From Actinomycetospora sp. NBRC 106378 (GTDB lineage: Bacteria; Actinomycetota; Actinomycetes; Mycobacteriales; Pseudonocardiaceae): 64,000 nt of DNA. Numbering within the stretch: position 1 is the stretch's first letter; every line of letters starts with the position of its first letter. The notes under the pieces were generated by a model. The model was not told the DNA's origin, made no database searches, and saw nothing but the letters and a program-made list of their open reading frames with translations. Made by a program: the position numbers and the translations under genes. The DNA lies in NCBI RefSeq assembly GCF_030269685.1, contig NZ_BSTT01000003.1, positions 434,001-498,000 on the forward strand. Reading direction: 5' to 3'. Below are positions 40,926-51,183 of the stretch, one piece after another.

Positions 40926-42290
40926 ATGTCGACGACGACGCCGGACGCCGCGATCGGGAGACGGACCCTGCGGAAGGTCGCGCTGCGGGTGATGCCGCTG
41001 CTGATGGTCCTGTACTTCGTCAACTACCTGGACCGCGTCAACATCGGCTTCGCCGGCCCCAACGGCATGAACCGGGAGCTGGGGCTCACGGCGACGGCGT
41101 TCGGCCTCGCCTCGGGCATCTTCTTCCTCGGCTACCTGCTGCTCGAGGTGCCGTCGAACCTCGCGCTGCACCGCTTCGGCGCGCGGCGTTGGCTCGCCCG
41201 CATCCTGATCTCCTGGGGGATCCTCGCGACGGCGATGGCGTTCGTGCCGAACGGCACCTGGCTGATCGTCCTGCGCTTCCTGCTGGGCGTCGCCGAGGCC
41301 GGGTTCTTCCCCGGGATCATCCTGTACCTGACCTACTGGTTCCCGGCCGAGCAGCGGGCGCGGGCGGTCGCGATGTTCATGGCGGCGGTGCCGGTGTCCA
41401 CCGCGGTGGGCTCCCTCGTGTCCTCGCTGATCATCTCCGGCGGCGAGGGCCTGTTCGGGCTCACCGGCTGGCGCGTCATGTTCCTGGTCGAGGGCATCCC
41501 GGCGATCCTGCTGGCCGTGGTCACGTTCGTCGCCCTCACCGACCGGCCTACGGACGCCCGCTGGCTGGCCGACGACGAGCGGGCCTGGCTGACCGCGCGG
41601 CTCGAGGCCGAGGCCCGCGAGACCGCCGTCGGGGGCCACTGGCCGCTGCGCCGGGCCCTCACCAGTCCCCGCATCCTGGCGCTGGCCTTCGTCTACTTCG
41701 GGGTCACCTACGGGCTCTACGCCCTCGGGTTCTTCCTCCCGACGATCGTCGCCGGCTTCGAGCAGCAGTTCGGCACGAAGCTGTCGGTGGTCGAACGCGG
41801 TGCGGTCACGGCGGTGCCGTACGTGATCGCCGCCGTCGCGATGGTGCTGTGGGGCCGGCGGGCGGACACGGCCCGCACCGTCCGGGCGACCGCCTGGTAC
41901 GTCGCGGCGCCCGCGCTGCTCGGCGGCATCGCGATCCCGATCGCGCTCTACCTGCGCTCGCCGTGGACGGCGATGGCGGCGGTGACGGTGTGCGCCGTCG
42001 GGGTGTGCGCGGCGCTCGGCCCGTTCTGGGCGCTCCCGTCGCGGTTCCTCACCGGGGCGGCCGCCGCCGGTGGGATCGCCCTGGTCAACTCGCTGGGCAA
42101 CATCTCCGGGTTCGCCGCGCCGTACGTCACGGGGTGGCTCGCCGACCTGTCGGGCTCCCAGCGCGCGGGCCTGTGGGTGGTGGGCGTGTGCATGGTGGCC
42201 GCGGCCGGCGTGGCCGTGCTGGTCGGGACGCGGATCGCCCGGGAGCGCACGCCCGCCACCGTCGACCGAAGGGCACCTTCGCTCGACTAG
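40926..42290 (+). CDS. MFS transporter, anion:cation symporter (ACS) family
   Basis: 454 residues from the ATG at 40926 (457 from the GTG at 40917). MPLLMVLYFVNYLDRVNIGF is the ACS signature, with Asp and Arg in helix 1. LLEVPSNLALHRFGARRWLA is the loop 2-3 motif, FLLGVAEAGFFPGIILYLTY follows, and 12 helices are predicted. ACS members import phthalate, 4-hydroxyphenylacetate, glucarate or similar organic anions with H+ or Na+. The substrate is not determined. The gene converges on gcvP across repeat-filled DNA. Confidence 0.85.
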   Translation: MSTTTPDAAIGRRTLRKVALRVMPLLMVLYFVNYLDRVNIGFAGPNGMNRELGLTATAFGLASGIFFLGYLLLEVPSNLALHRFGARRWLARILISWGILATAMAFVPNGTWLIVLRFLLGVAEAGFFPGIILYLTYWFPAEQRARAVAMFMAAVPVSTAVGSLVSSLIISGGEGLFGLTGWRVMFLVEGIPAILLAVVTFVALTDRPTDARWLADDERAWLTARLEAEARETAVGGHWPLRRALTSPRILALAFVYFGVTYGLYALGFFLPTIVAGFEQQFGTKLSVVERGAVTAVPYVIAAVAMVLWGRRADTARTVRATAWYVAAPALLGGIAIPIALYLRSPWTAMAAVTVCAVGVCAALGPFWALPSRFLTGAAAAGGIALVNSLGNISGFAAPYVTGWLADLSGSQRAGLWVVGVCMVAAAGVAVLVGTRIARERTPATVDRRAPSLD

Positions 42291-42343
42291 GCGGGCCGTG
42301 GGCGCCCTTCGCTCATCGGCCCCTCGGAGTCCGCCCCCCGGCT

Positions 42344-42401
42344 GCGAGACGCACACCATGCAGGCTCGGGCGCCCCGCACCCTGCCTCACGTCACCCTCG
42401 C
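42344..42401. repeat. 58-bp palindromic repeat A, copy 4
   Basis: Starts GCGAGAC and ends CACGTCACCCTCGC. Lies 54 bp after the MFS stop. Copy 5 follows 83 bp on in the same orientation, with the shared flank CCGGCT. Confidence 0.75.
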
Positions 42402-42426
42402 GGAGCCTGCGCCCACCCGGCCGGCT

Positions 42427-42484
42427 GCGAGACGCACACCAGGCAGGCCCGGGCGCCCCGCACCCTGCCTCACGTCACCCTCAC
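42427..42484. repeat. 58-bp palindromic repeat A, copy 5
   Basis: Nearly identical to copy 4; both contain CCTGCCTCACGTCACCCTC. The last pair is CAC rather than CGC. Part of the convergent 346-bp MFS/gcvP spacer, which contains no gene. Confidence 0.75.
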
Positions 42485-42510
42485 GGGTGCTGCGCCCAGC
42501 CCGTTCCTGC

Positions 42511-42557
42511 ACGAGGGGAACCCTCGGCCCAGGAGAACGACCCGATCCTCCCCTCAC
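42511..42557. repeat. 47-bp hairpin repeat B, copy 2 (inverted)
   Basis: The same element as the copies at 26391 and 42575, read on the other strand: CGAGGGGAACCCTC at the left and CCTCCCCTCAC at the right. The middle has drifted. The outermost pair has one mismatch. Confidence 0.65.
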
Positions 42558-42574
42558 GCCCGGCTGGGCCGAAC

Positions 42575-42621
42575 GCGAGGGGAGGATGCGAGCGCTCTTG
42601 TGGCACGAGGGTTCCCCTCGC
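42575..42621. repeat. 47-bp hairpin repeat B, copy 3
   Basis: GCGAGGGGA and TCCCCTCGC form the stem. Compared with copy 1 the second base pair changes from T-A to C-G on both sides, a compensatory change that supports a folded RNA or DNA hairpin. GAGCGCTCTT is shared with copy 1. It lies 15 bp beyond the gcvP stop and may end that transcript. Confidence 0.7.
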
Positions 42622-42636
42622 GCGGGAGAAGGGGGG

Positions 42637-45549
<2,913 letters not shown>

Positions 45550-45616
45550 GGGGGGCCTCCCGGCATCCGGCGGTCAGGGTCTCCCCGGCGCGCGCCACGA
45601 CGGGCACACCGGGATC

Positions 45617-45866
45617 CCTCCCCCTCTGCCACTGCCCGCTTCGGGTCCAGCGCGGGCGCCTGAGAGCTTCACCGGACCTCAGCCCCGACGTCGGACGTCG
45701 GGCCGGCTTGCACCATCGGCGGGCGGGCCACCGTCATCGCCGACGGGGTCCACCGCTTTCCAGAGGTGGTCTGTCCCACGCGGTACGGGATGCCTGAGAG
45801 ATTCCGGGGAGGAGTTGCTCCTTCGGCGCCTGCGTCCAGAGGCTTCTGACTGCAGGACTCTCCCGC
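45617..45866 (-). ncRNA. Tandem glycine riboswitch upstream of gcvP
   Basis: On the minus strand the first aptamer (45753-45866) shows GGGAGAGTCC, GCCGAAGGAGCAACTCC, GGAATCTCTCAGGCA and GGGACAGACCACCTCTGG in the right order. The second aptamer (about 45617-45740) shows GATGGTGCAAGCCGG, GGTGAAGCTCTCAGGCGCC and GCAGTGGCAGAGGGGGA. The repeated GAA-CTCTCAGGC core is diagnostic. The gcvP start follows 67 bp after the second aptamer. Two-aptamer glycine sensors upstream of gcv genes normally activate expression when glycine is high. Confidence 0.92.
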
Positions 45867-45939
45867 GTGGGATGAGCGACCAACGGTGGTGACGTTACCG
45901 TCGCGCGGACGCCGTGTCAGCCCACCGGCGGCGTGAGGT

Positions 45940-46557
45940 CTACCCCGCCGAGCGGGCGCCGCGGGCACGCCGCGAGGCCAGCTCGTCCTCCGGCGCGTGC
46001 TCGACGACGGCCGCGCCGGCCCCGGCCCGCTCGGCCGGGAAGTGCGCGATCGAGCCGGACAGCTCACGCATCGCACCGCCGACGGCGATGCCGAACACGC
46101 CTTGGCCGCCCTGCAGCAGGTCGACGACCTCCTCCGGGGAGGTGCACTCGTAGACGGTGACCCCGTCGGAGAACAGCGTGATCTTCGCGAGGTCGCGCAC
46201 GCCGTGGCGACGCAGCTGCTCCACGGCGGTGCGGATGTTGTTCAGCGACACCCCGGTGTCGAGGAGGTTCTTGACCACCTTGAGCACCGCGAGGTCCTTG
46301 AAGGAGTAGAGCCGCTGCGAGCCGGACCCGGTCGCGGTGCGGATGCTCGGCACCACGAGCTTGGTGCGCGCCCAGTAGTCCAGCTGCCGGTAGGTGATGC
46401 CGACGATCTGGCAGGCGGCCGGCCCGCGGTACCCGAGGACGTCGTCGTTCGGGCTCTCGCCGAAGAGCTCGTCCGGGAACAGGGAACCCTGCTCCCCCGC
46501 GGGACCCAGCGGCTGCAACGAGGCACCCTGCCCGGGCCGCTCATCGGCTCCCGCCAC
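45940..46557 (-). CDS. MerR-family regulator (Rv1830-like)
   Basis: 205 residues from the GTG at 46557, chosen for the strong site GAGGAGG six bases before it; earlier in-frame codons lack one. The winged helix has YRGPAACQIVGITYRQLDYW then TKLVVPSIRTATGSGSQRLY. The rest (KDLAVLKVVKNLLDTGVSLN and VRDLAKITLFSDG) and its place beside gcvP and the BFN gene match M. tuberculosis Rv1830. The effector domain is not a known metal or drug site. The C-terminal 25 residues are variable. Confidence 0.85.
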   Translation of the reverse strand: MAGADERPGQGASLQPLGPAGEQGSLFPDELFGESPNDDVLGYRGPAACQIVGITYRQLDYWARTKLVVPSIRTATGSGSQRLYSFKDLAVLKVVKNLLDTGVSLNNIRTAVEQLRRHGVRDLAKITLFSDGVTVYECTSPEEVVDLLQGGQGVFGIAVGGAMRELSGSIAHFPAERAGAGAAVVEHAPEDELASRRARGARSAG

Positions 46558-46721
46558 ACTTGCCTCCTCGACCCCGTCGACCGGCTTTCCGGCCCTGGTC
46601 AGACGACCGTACGAGGGGCGTCCACGGGGGTCAACGCGACGCGCGGTCAAGTCTCTACCTGAACTTCACGGTGAGACGAGCGGCGCGTCGGGGATGACGC
46701 GCCGTTCGACCACCCGTTCGA

Positions 46722-47189
46722 TCACGTGCCGGCGAAGTCCTCCGGCGACACGGTGTCGAGGAACTCGCGGAACTTCTCGACCTCGTCCTCCTGCTCGTCG
46801 GGGATGACGAGCCCGGCCTCCGAGAGCACGCCCTCCTCGGCGTGGATCGGCACGCCGACCCGCAGCGCGAGGGCCACGGAGTCGCTCGGCCGGGCCGACA
46901 CGCGCACGTCGCCGTCGAAGACGAGCTCCGCGTAGAAGGTGCCCTCCTGCAGGTCGGTGATCCGCACCTGCTCGAGGCGGCGGTCCAGGGCGCCCAGGAC
47001 GTCCTTGAGCAGGTCGTGCGTCAGCGGCCGCGCGGGCTTGACACCCTGCTGCTCGAGGGCGATCGCGGTGGCCTCGACCGAGCCGATCCAGATCGGGAGG
47101 TACCGGTCACCGTCGGACTCCCGCAGGAGGAGGATCGGCTGGTTCGCAGGCAGTTCGACCCGTACGCCCACGACACGCATCTCGCTCAT
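46722..47189 (-). CDS. BFN-domain protein (DUF151, bifunctional nuclease-like; Rv1829-like)
   Basis: 155 residues from the ATG at 47189 with AGGAGG eight bases before it. MRVVGVRVELPANQPILLLR starts the domain. PIWIGSVEATAIALEQQG and RPLTHDLLKDVLGALDRRLE give the conserved core, and the end has ARPSDSVALALRVGVPI, the BFN signature. DUF151 proteins fold as small alpha/beta dimers; plant relatives have nuclease activity, but bacterial activity is not firmly shown. It lies between two MerR-type genes as in mycobacteria. Confidence 0.88.
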   Translation of the reverse strand: MSEMRVVGVRVELPANQPILLLRESDGDRYLPIWIGSVEATAIALEQQGVKPARPLTHDLLKDVLGALDRRLEQVRITDLQEGTFYAELVFDGDVRVSARPSDSVALALRVGVPIHAEEGVLSEAGLVIPDEQEDEVEKFREFLDTVSPEDFAGT

Positions 47190-47460
47190 GCGTCTCGCCT
47201 CCTGTTCGGCCGTGGTGCGTTGGGGACGCACCGTGATCTCCGAAGATCGCCCCGGCAGCAGCGACCGGAGTCGACGGAGGGGAACGCTACACGCTCCGGG
47301 GCCTCCCGGGGCGGTGGCGAAGGCCCGCCCGGCGATGCGCCGGGAGCCTTCCCGACGGCGGGTCGCGGGGCCGGCCCGGTGGCCCTCGCCTCGCGGCGTC
47401 AGCTCGTCCGGCCGCTACGGCTCCGCCCCGACCGCGCCCGCCACACGGTGCCCGCCACAT

Positions 47461-47551
47461 CTTGTCGCGGGCTTCATCCCCGCCGTCGTCGCCCTGTCGT
47501 TGTGATTCACAACGACAAGGCGACGGGCGGCTCGCGGGAACCCGCGACAAG
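47461..47551. repeat. 91-bp dyad in the 446-bp ftsR-bfn spacer
   Basis: All blocks share one centre at 47506. The core TGTCGTTGTGA-T-TCACAACGACA (47495-47517) is perfect. Outside it GTCGCC pairs with GGCGAC. The outer ends CTTGTCGCGGG (47461-47471) and CCCGCGACAAG (47541-47551) are perfect 11-bp arms. The spacer holds no convincing gene on either strand. The motif GCGACA(A/G)G recurs just beyond the right arm. Confidence 0.7.
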
Positions 47552-47635
47552 CGACAGGCCCGAGGACCGGCGACAGAGCGTGGACGCACGCACGGGCCGC
47601 CGGTACCGGAATGGCCACCGTCCTTCGACGAGAAG

Positions 47636-48529
47636 TCAGCGACGCAGACCATGGCGCAGGCCGGAGCCCACGAGCAGGGCGTGCAGCCGTCCGGAGAGCG
47701 TAGCCAGCTCGCCCGAGAGGTCGAGGGCGCGCTGCGCGGCCTCGGGGGCGCGAGAGCGGGCGACCGGGGTGACGAGCTGGGTGAGCAGCCCGACCTCGCG
47801 GTCAGCGCCTGCACGCAGTCCGCGCAGCAGCCGGGGCTCGACGCCGAGCGCCGAGAGCGCCGCCGCGGTCCGGGCGATCACCGGGGCCTCCGGCTCGTAC
47901 CGGCCCGAGACGTCGGGTCGCAGGATCCCGTGGTGCTCCAGCGAGGTCAGCAGGGCCTCGTCGACGCCGTCCTCGGCGAGCACGGTCTCCCGGTCGACCC
48001 CGCCGACGCCCTCGTCCGCGACCACCGCGCCGAAGGCGCGGTCCGGGTCCTCGTCGGTCGGACCGGTCGGGCCGGCCGGCGTCCACGGGCCCACGGCGCT
48101 CAGGGAACGCGGCCGCGGCACCGTGCCGAAGCGGCGCGGGCCGCCGTCGTCGGACCCCCCGCCCCCACCGGGACCACCGGTCTGCGGCGGTGCGGCCCCG
48201 GCCGGCCCCGCCACGTCGGGCGGGGCGGTGAGCAGCGGGCCGTCGGGCGTCGGCGAGGCGTCGAACTCCTCGAGCTTCGCCCGGATGACCTTGAGCGGGA
48301 GGTAGTGGTCCCGCTGCGCCGAGAGCACGAACCGCAGCCGCCGGATGTCCGCGTGCGAGAACTGGCGGTAGCCGCTCGGGGTGCGGGCCGGGGAGATCAG
48401 ACCCTCGGACTCGAGGAACCGGATCTTGGAGATCGTGATCTCGGGGAAGTCGCTGCGGAGGGCGTCGAGCACGGCGCCGATGGACAGCGCGCCCCGCGAG
48501 TCGCCCTGGGGCAACCCTGCCGCGGTCAT
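47636..48529 (-). CDS. ftsR: FtsR, MerR-family regulator beside garA (Rv1828-like)
   Basis: 297 residues from the ATG at 48529. The MerR helix-turn-helix is ISKIRFLESEGLISPARTPS then GYRQFSHADIRRLRFVLSAQ. A long Pro/Gly linker follows (about 95-150), then a C-terminal domain (about 165-297) that ends GLRHGLRR and is shared by the Rv1828/FtsR group. In Corynebacterium FtsR activates ftsZ; here that is inferred from family and locus. Upstream garA and downstream bfn are in the order seen in mycobacteria. The linker is longer than in most relatives. Confidence 0.88.
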   Translation of the reverse strand: MTAAGLPQGDSRGALSIGAVLDALRSDFPEITISKIRFLESEGLISPARTPSGYRQFSHADIRRLRFVLSAQRDHYLPLKVIRAKLEEFDASPTPDGPLLTAPPDVAGPAGAAPPQTGGPGGGGGSDDGGPRRFGTVPRPRSLSAVGPWTPAGPTGPTDEDPDRAFGAVVADEGVGGVDRETVLAEDGVDEALLTSLEHHGILRPDVSGRYEPEAPVIARTAAALSALGVEPRLLRGLRAGADREVGLLTQLVTPVARSRAPEAAQRALDLSGELATLSGRLHALLVGSGLRHGLRR

Positions 48530-48557
48530 CGAACCCCCGTCGCTGCGCTCGCCGGGG

Positions 48558-49019
48558 TCACGAGTACTCGGCGCCCTGTCCGGCCGAGCCACCGTCGCGC
48601 GGCCCGGTGAGGAAGACGAGCCGGAACTTGCCGATCTGCACCTCGTCGCCGTTGGCCAGGACCGCGGTGTCGACCGGCTCCCGGTTCACGTAGGTGCCGT
48701 TGAGGCTGCCCACGTCGACGACCACGAACTCCGCGCCGTCGCGGCGGAACTCCGCGTGGCGCCGGGAGACGGTGACGTCGTCGAGGAAGATGTCGCTGTC
48801 GGGGTGCCGACCGGCGCTGGTGGTGTCGCGGTCGAGCAGGAAGCGCGAGCCCGCGTTGGGGCCACGCTTCACGACCAGCAGGGCCGAGCCGGCGGGCAAG
48901 GAGTCGACCCCGGAGACGCCGCCCCGGGACTCCTCGCCGGTCTCGGCGAGGAAATCGGCCCGGAAGACCGACGTCGTCTCGCCCTGACGCTCGGGGGGGA
49001 CCGGACCGCCTGTGCTCAC
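48558..49019 (-). CDS. garA: GarA/OdhI, FHA-domain regulator of 2-oxoglutarate and glutamate metabolism
   Basis: 153 residues from the GTG at 49019 with GGAGGAG upstream. The N-terminal motif GETTSVFRADF (13-23) carries the Thr pair phosphorylated by PknG and PknB in mycobacteria. The FHA domain (about 60-140) has GRHPDSDIFLDDVTVSRRHA, VVDVGSLNGTYVNREPV and NGDEVQIGKFRLVFL, nearly unchanged from mycobacterial GarA. Unphosphorylated GarA inhibits 2-oxoglutarate dehydrogenase and NAD-glutamate dehydrogenase and activates glutamate synthase. Neighbours gcvH and ftsR fit the conserved block. Confidence 0.95.
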   Translation of the reverse strand: MSTGGPVPPERQGETTSVFRADFLAETGEESRGGVSGVDSLPAGSALLVVKRGPNAGSRFLLDRDTTSAGRHPDSDIFLDDVTVSRRHAEFRRDGAEFVVVDVGSLNGTYVNREPVDTAVLANGDEVQIGKFRLVFLTGPRDGGSAGQGAEYS

Positions 49020-49252
49020 CGTGCTCCTCCGTCGATGCTCGCGTCCACTGCTCGTACCGGCTCGTGCGTGTCCCTCACTCGGGTGCGTCACCCGGCCGGG
49101 CCACCCCCACGGCGCCCGGTCGGGAGCGTGGGGACGAGGCCGTGGTCACGGTACCGTGCGTCACCATCACGCCGTGGGTCGGTCCCGCTTCGACCTGCTC
49201 TATCGATGTCAACGCGCCGTGACCGGATCGGTCACGCACCGTCGGGTGGAAT

Positions 49253-49639
49253 TCAGGCCCCGTCGACGACGGCCTGGTAGGCCTCGGCGTCGAGGAGCTC
49301 GGAGCGCTCACCGGCGTCCGAGAGGCGCAGCTCGAACATCCATCCGGAGCCGTAGGGGTCCGAGTTGACCTGCTCCGGGGTGTCGCCGAGGTCCGAGTTC
49401 ACCGCCGTGATCTCGCCGGCGAGGGGGGCGTAGATCTCCGAGACCGACTTCGTCGACTCGACCTCGGCGATCGAGTCGCCGGACGAGACGGTGTCGCCGA
49501 CGGTCGGGAGCTGGACGAACACCACGTCGCCGAGCTGCTCCTGGGCGAAGTCGGTGATCCCGACCCGCACGGTGTCCTCGTCGCCGGCCGACGCGATCCA
49601 CTCGTGCTCCGCCGTGTACTGCAGACCCTCGGGGACCAC
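49253..49639 (-). CDS. gcvH: Glycine cleavage system H protein
   Basis: 128 residues from the GTG at 49639, chosen for GAGGAG six bases upstream. VPEGLQYTAEHEW is the usual start. Lys64 in VESTKSVSE is the lipoylation site, and GSGWMFELRLSDAGE is the conserved end. It carries the aminomethyl group between P and T proteins. It sits 41 bp from the CDP-alcohol phosphatidyltransferase gene and 233 bp before garA. Actinobacterial relatives of the Rv1823-Rv1825 genes, normally between these two, are absent here. Confidence 0.95.
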   Translation of the reverse strand: MVPEGLQYTAEHEWIASAGDEDTVRVGITDFAQEQLGDVVFVQLPTVGDTVSSGDSIAEVESTKSVSEIYAPLAGEITAVNSDLGDTPEQVNSDPYGSGWMFELRLSDAGERSELLDAEAYQAVVDGA

Positions 49640-49680
49640 TGCGACTCCTCGGATGATCAGGGCTGATGGGCCGGGGGAGC

Positions 49681-50253
49681 CTAGCGTGCGGGTGTCCGGA
49701 TCAGCTGGACGACGTAGAGCGCCCCCGACCACAGGTGCAGCGCGATGCCCCAGGCGGTGAAGGCGTAGGCGAACGGGCGGGCGAGGTCGGCCCCCGGCCA
49801 GTCCATCTGCGCGAGCAGCAGCAGCGGGAAGGCGTAGAGCAGACACAACGTCGCGGCCTTGCCGATGTAGAGCACCGGGAAGGCGAGATAGCCCTTGCGG
49901 CGCAGCAGCGGCAGGGCCGCCGACACGACGACGTCCCGGCCGACGATGAGCACGACCACCCACCACGGCACGATGTCGCGCACCACGAACGCGACCAGGG
50001 CCGCGAGGGTGTAGAGCCGGTCGGCCAGCGGGTCGAGGGCCTCCCCCAGCTTGGAGTACTGGTCCAGCCAGCGGGCGAGCTTGCCGTCGAGCCAGTCGGT
50101 GACCCCGGAGATCACCAGCACGACGAGCGCCCACCCGTCGGCCTGCGGACCGAGCAGCAGCCACAGGAAGACCGGAACCCCGGCCAGCCGGATGACCGAC
50201 AGCAGGTTCGGGACCGTCAGCCACCGCTCGGACGCGATGTCCCGGATCGTCAC
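49681..50253 (-). CDS. CDP-alcohol phosphatidyltransferase (PgsA2-like)
   Basis: 190 residues with about five or six membrane helices. The full CDP-alcohol motif is visible in DWLDGKLARWLDQYSKLGEA followed by LDPLADR (Dx2DGx2ARx8Gx3Dx3D), which binds the metal and the CDP group. It resembles M. tuberculosis pgsA2 (Rv1822) by place and length. It makes a phospholipid, probably phosphatidylglycerophosphate or cardiolipin, by displacing CMP from CDP-diacylglycerol. The exact alcohol acceptor cannot be read from the sequence. Confidence 0.87.
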   Translation of the reverse strand: MTIRDIASERWLTVPNLLSVIRLAGVPVFLWLLLGPQADGWALVVLVISGVTDWLDGKLARWLDQYSKLGEALDPLADRLYTLAALVAFVVRDIVPWWVVVLIVGRDVVVSAALPLLRRKGYLAFPVLYIGKAATLCLLYAFPLLLLAQMDWPGADLARPFAYAFTAWGIALHLWSGALYVVQLIRTPAR

Positions 50254-50266
50254 GCGGGACAGTCTG

Positions 50267-51025
50267 TCAGCGTGCGGTCCATCCCATGTCCATCGTGACC
50301 GGCACGCCGGTGAAGGTGGACCCCGCCGGCGTGGTGAGGAAGGCGACGACGTCGGCGACCTCGCTGGGCTCGATGAGCCGCTTCACCGCGTGCGGCGTGA
50401 GGATGACCTCCTCGATGACCCGGTCCTCGCTGATGCCGTGGGCCTTGGCCTGGTCGGCGATCTGCTTCTCGACCAGCGGCGTCCGCACGTAGGCCGGGCA
50501 GACCGCCGCGGCGGTCACGTTCTGGGCGGCGCCCTCGAGCGCGAGCGTCTTCACCAGCCCGAGCACGCCGTGCTTGGCGGACACGTAACCGGCCTTGTAC
50601 GGGCTCGCCGCGAGCGCGTGCGCCGAGGCGATCGGGATGAAGCGGCCGCCGCGCGGGGCCTCGACCAGCGACGGCCAGGCGTACTTGGCCAGGAGGAACG
50701 GGCTGGTCAGCAGGATCTGCAGCAGGGCGTCCCAGCGGTCCTCGGGGAAGTCGGCGACCGGCGAGACGTGCTGGAAGCCGGCGTTGGGGACGACGAGGTC
50801 GATCCGGCCGAAGGCCTCGAGCGCCGTGTCGACGGCCGCCCGGTTGCCCTCCCGGGTCGTGAGGTCGGCGCCGAGGGTCTCCGCGCCCTTGAGGTCCTCG
50901 GCGGCCTCGAGGTCGACGCCGAGGACCTGCCAGCCGTCGGAGACGAGGCGCTCCACGACGGCGCGGCCGATCCCGCTGGCCGACCCGGTGACGACGGCGG
51001 CCCGGTCTTCTCCTGGGGTGCTCAC
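50267..51025 (-). CDS. 3-hydroxybutyrate dehydrogenase-type SDR
   Basis: 252 residues from the GTG at 51025. GSASGIGRAVVERL is the NAD site. NAGFQHVSPVADFPEDRWDA is the phrase typical of bacterial D-3-hydroxybutyrate dehydrogenases. The catalytic Ser is in IPIASAHAL and YxxxK in YVSAKHG, with Lys/Gln positions in VEKQIADQAKAHGI as in that group. It oxidises 3-hydroxybutyrate to acetoacetate with NAD+. It diverges from the GT9 gene across 158 bp that hold a long inverted repeat. Confidence 0.85.
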   Translation of the reverse strand: MSTPGEDRAAVVTGSASGIGRAVVERLVSDGWQVLGVDLEAAEDLKGAETLGADLTTREGNRAAVDTALEAFGRIDLVVPNAGFQHVSPVADFPEDRWDALLQILLTSPFLLAKYAWPSLVEAPRGGRFIPIASAHALAASPYKAGYVSAKHGVLGLVKTLALEGAAQNVTAAAVCPAYVRTPLVEKQIADQAKAHGISEDRVIEEVILTPHAVKRLIEPSEVADVVAFLTTPAGSTFTGVPVTMDMGWTAR

Positions 51026-51067
51026 GGCTCCGACGGTAGGTCGCGCGCGGCGACCGCGGTAGGTGAG

Positions 51068-51105
51068 GCCCACACCACGGCCGCGCCGGGCGATGTGGTG
51101 TGGGC
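51068..51105. promoter_or_regulatory. Perfect 11-bp inverted repeat between bdh-type SDR and GT9
   Basis: GCCCACACCAC and GTGGTGTGGGC with a 16-bp spacer, 43 bp from the SDR start and 79 bp from the GT9 start. Widely spaced half-sites like this fit a regulator with two separated DNA-binding units. A GTGTGGGCACAC palindrome overlaps the right arm. Confidence 0.5.
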
Positions 51106-51183
51106 ACACCCGTTCGGCGCGCCCGTCGTGCCACCGGTCGTTCTCCGCCGGTGGCGCGGGGTGTTTGCGGGCACCACGGGTCC

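Noticed and set aside
42291-42636. Possible CRISPR or tandem-repeat array in the MFS-gcvP spacer
   Set aside because: The repeats are palindromes of 58 and 47 bp with irregular spacing and no unique spacers; no cas gene is present.
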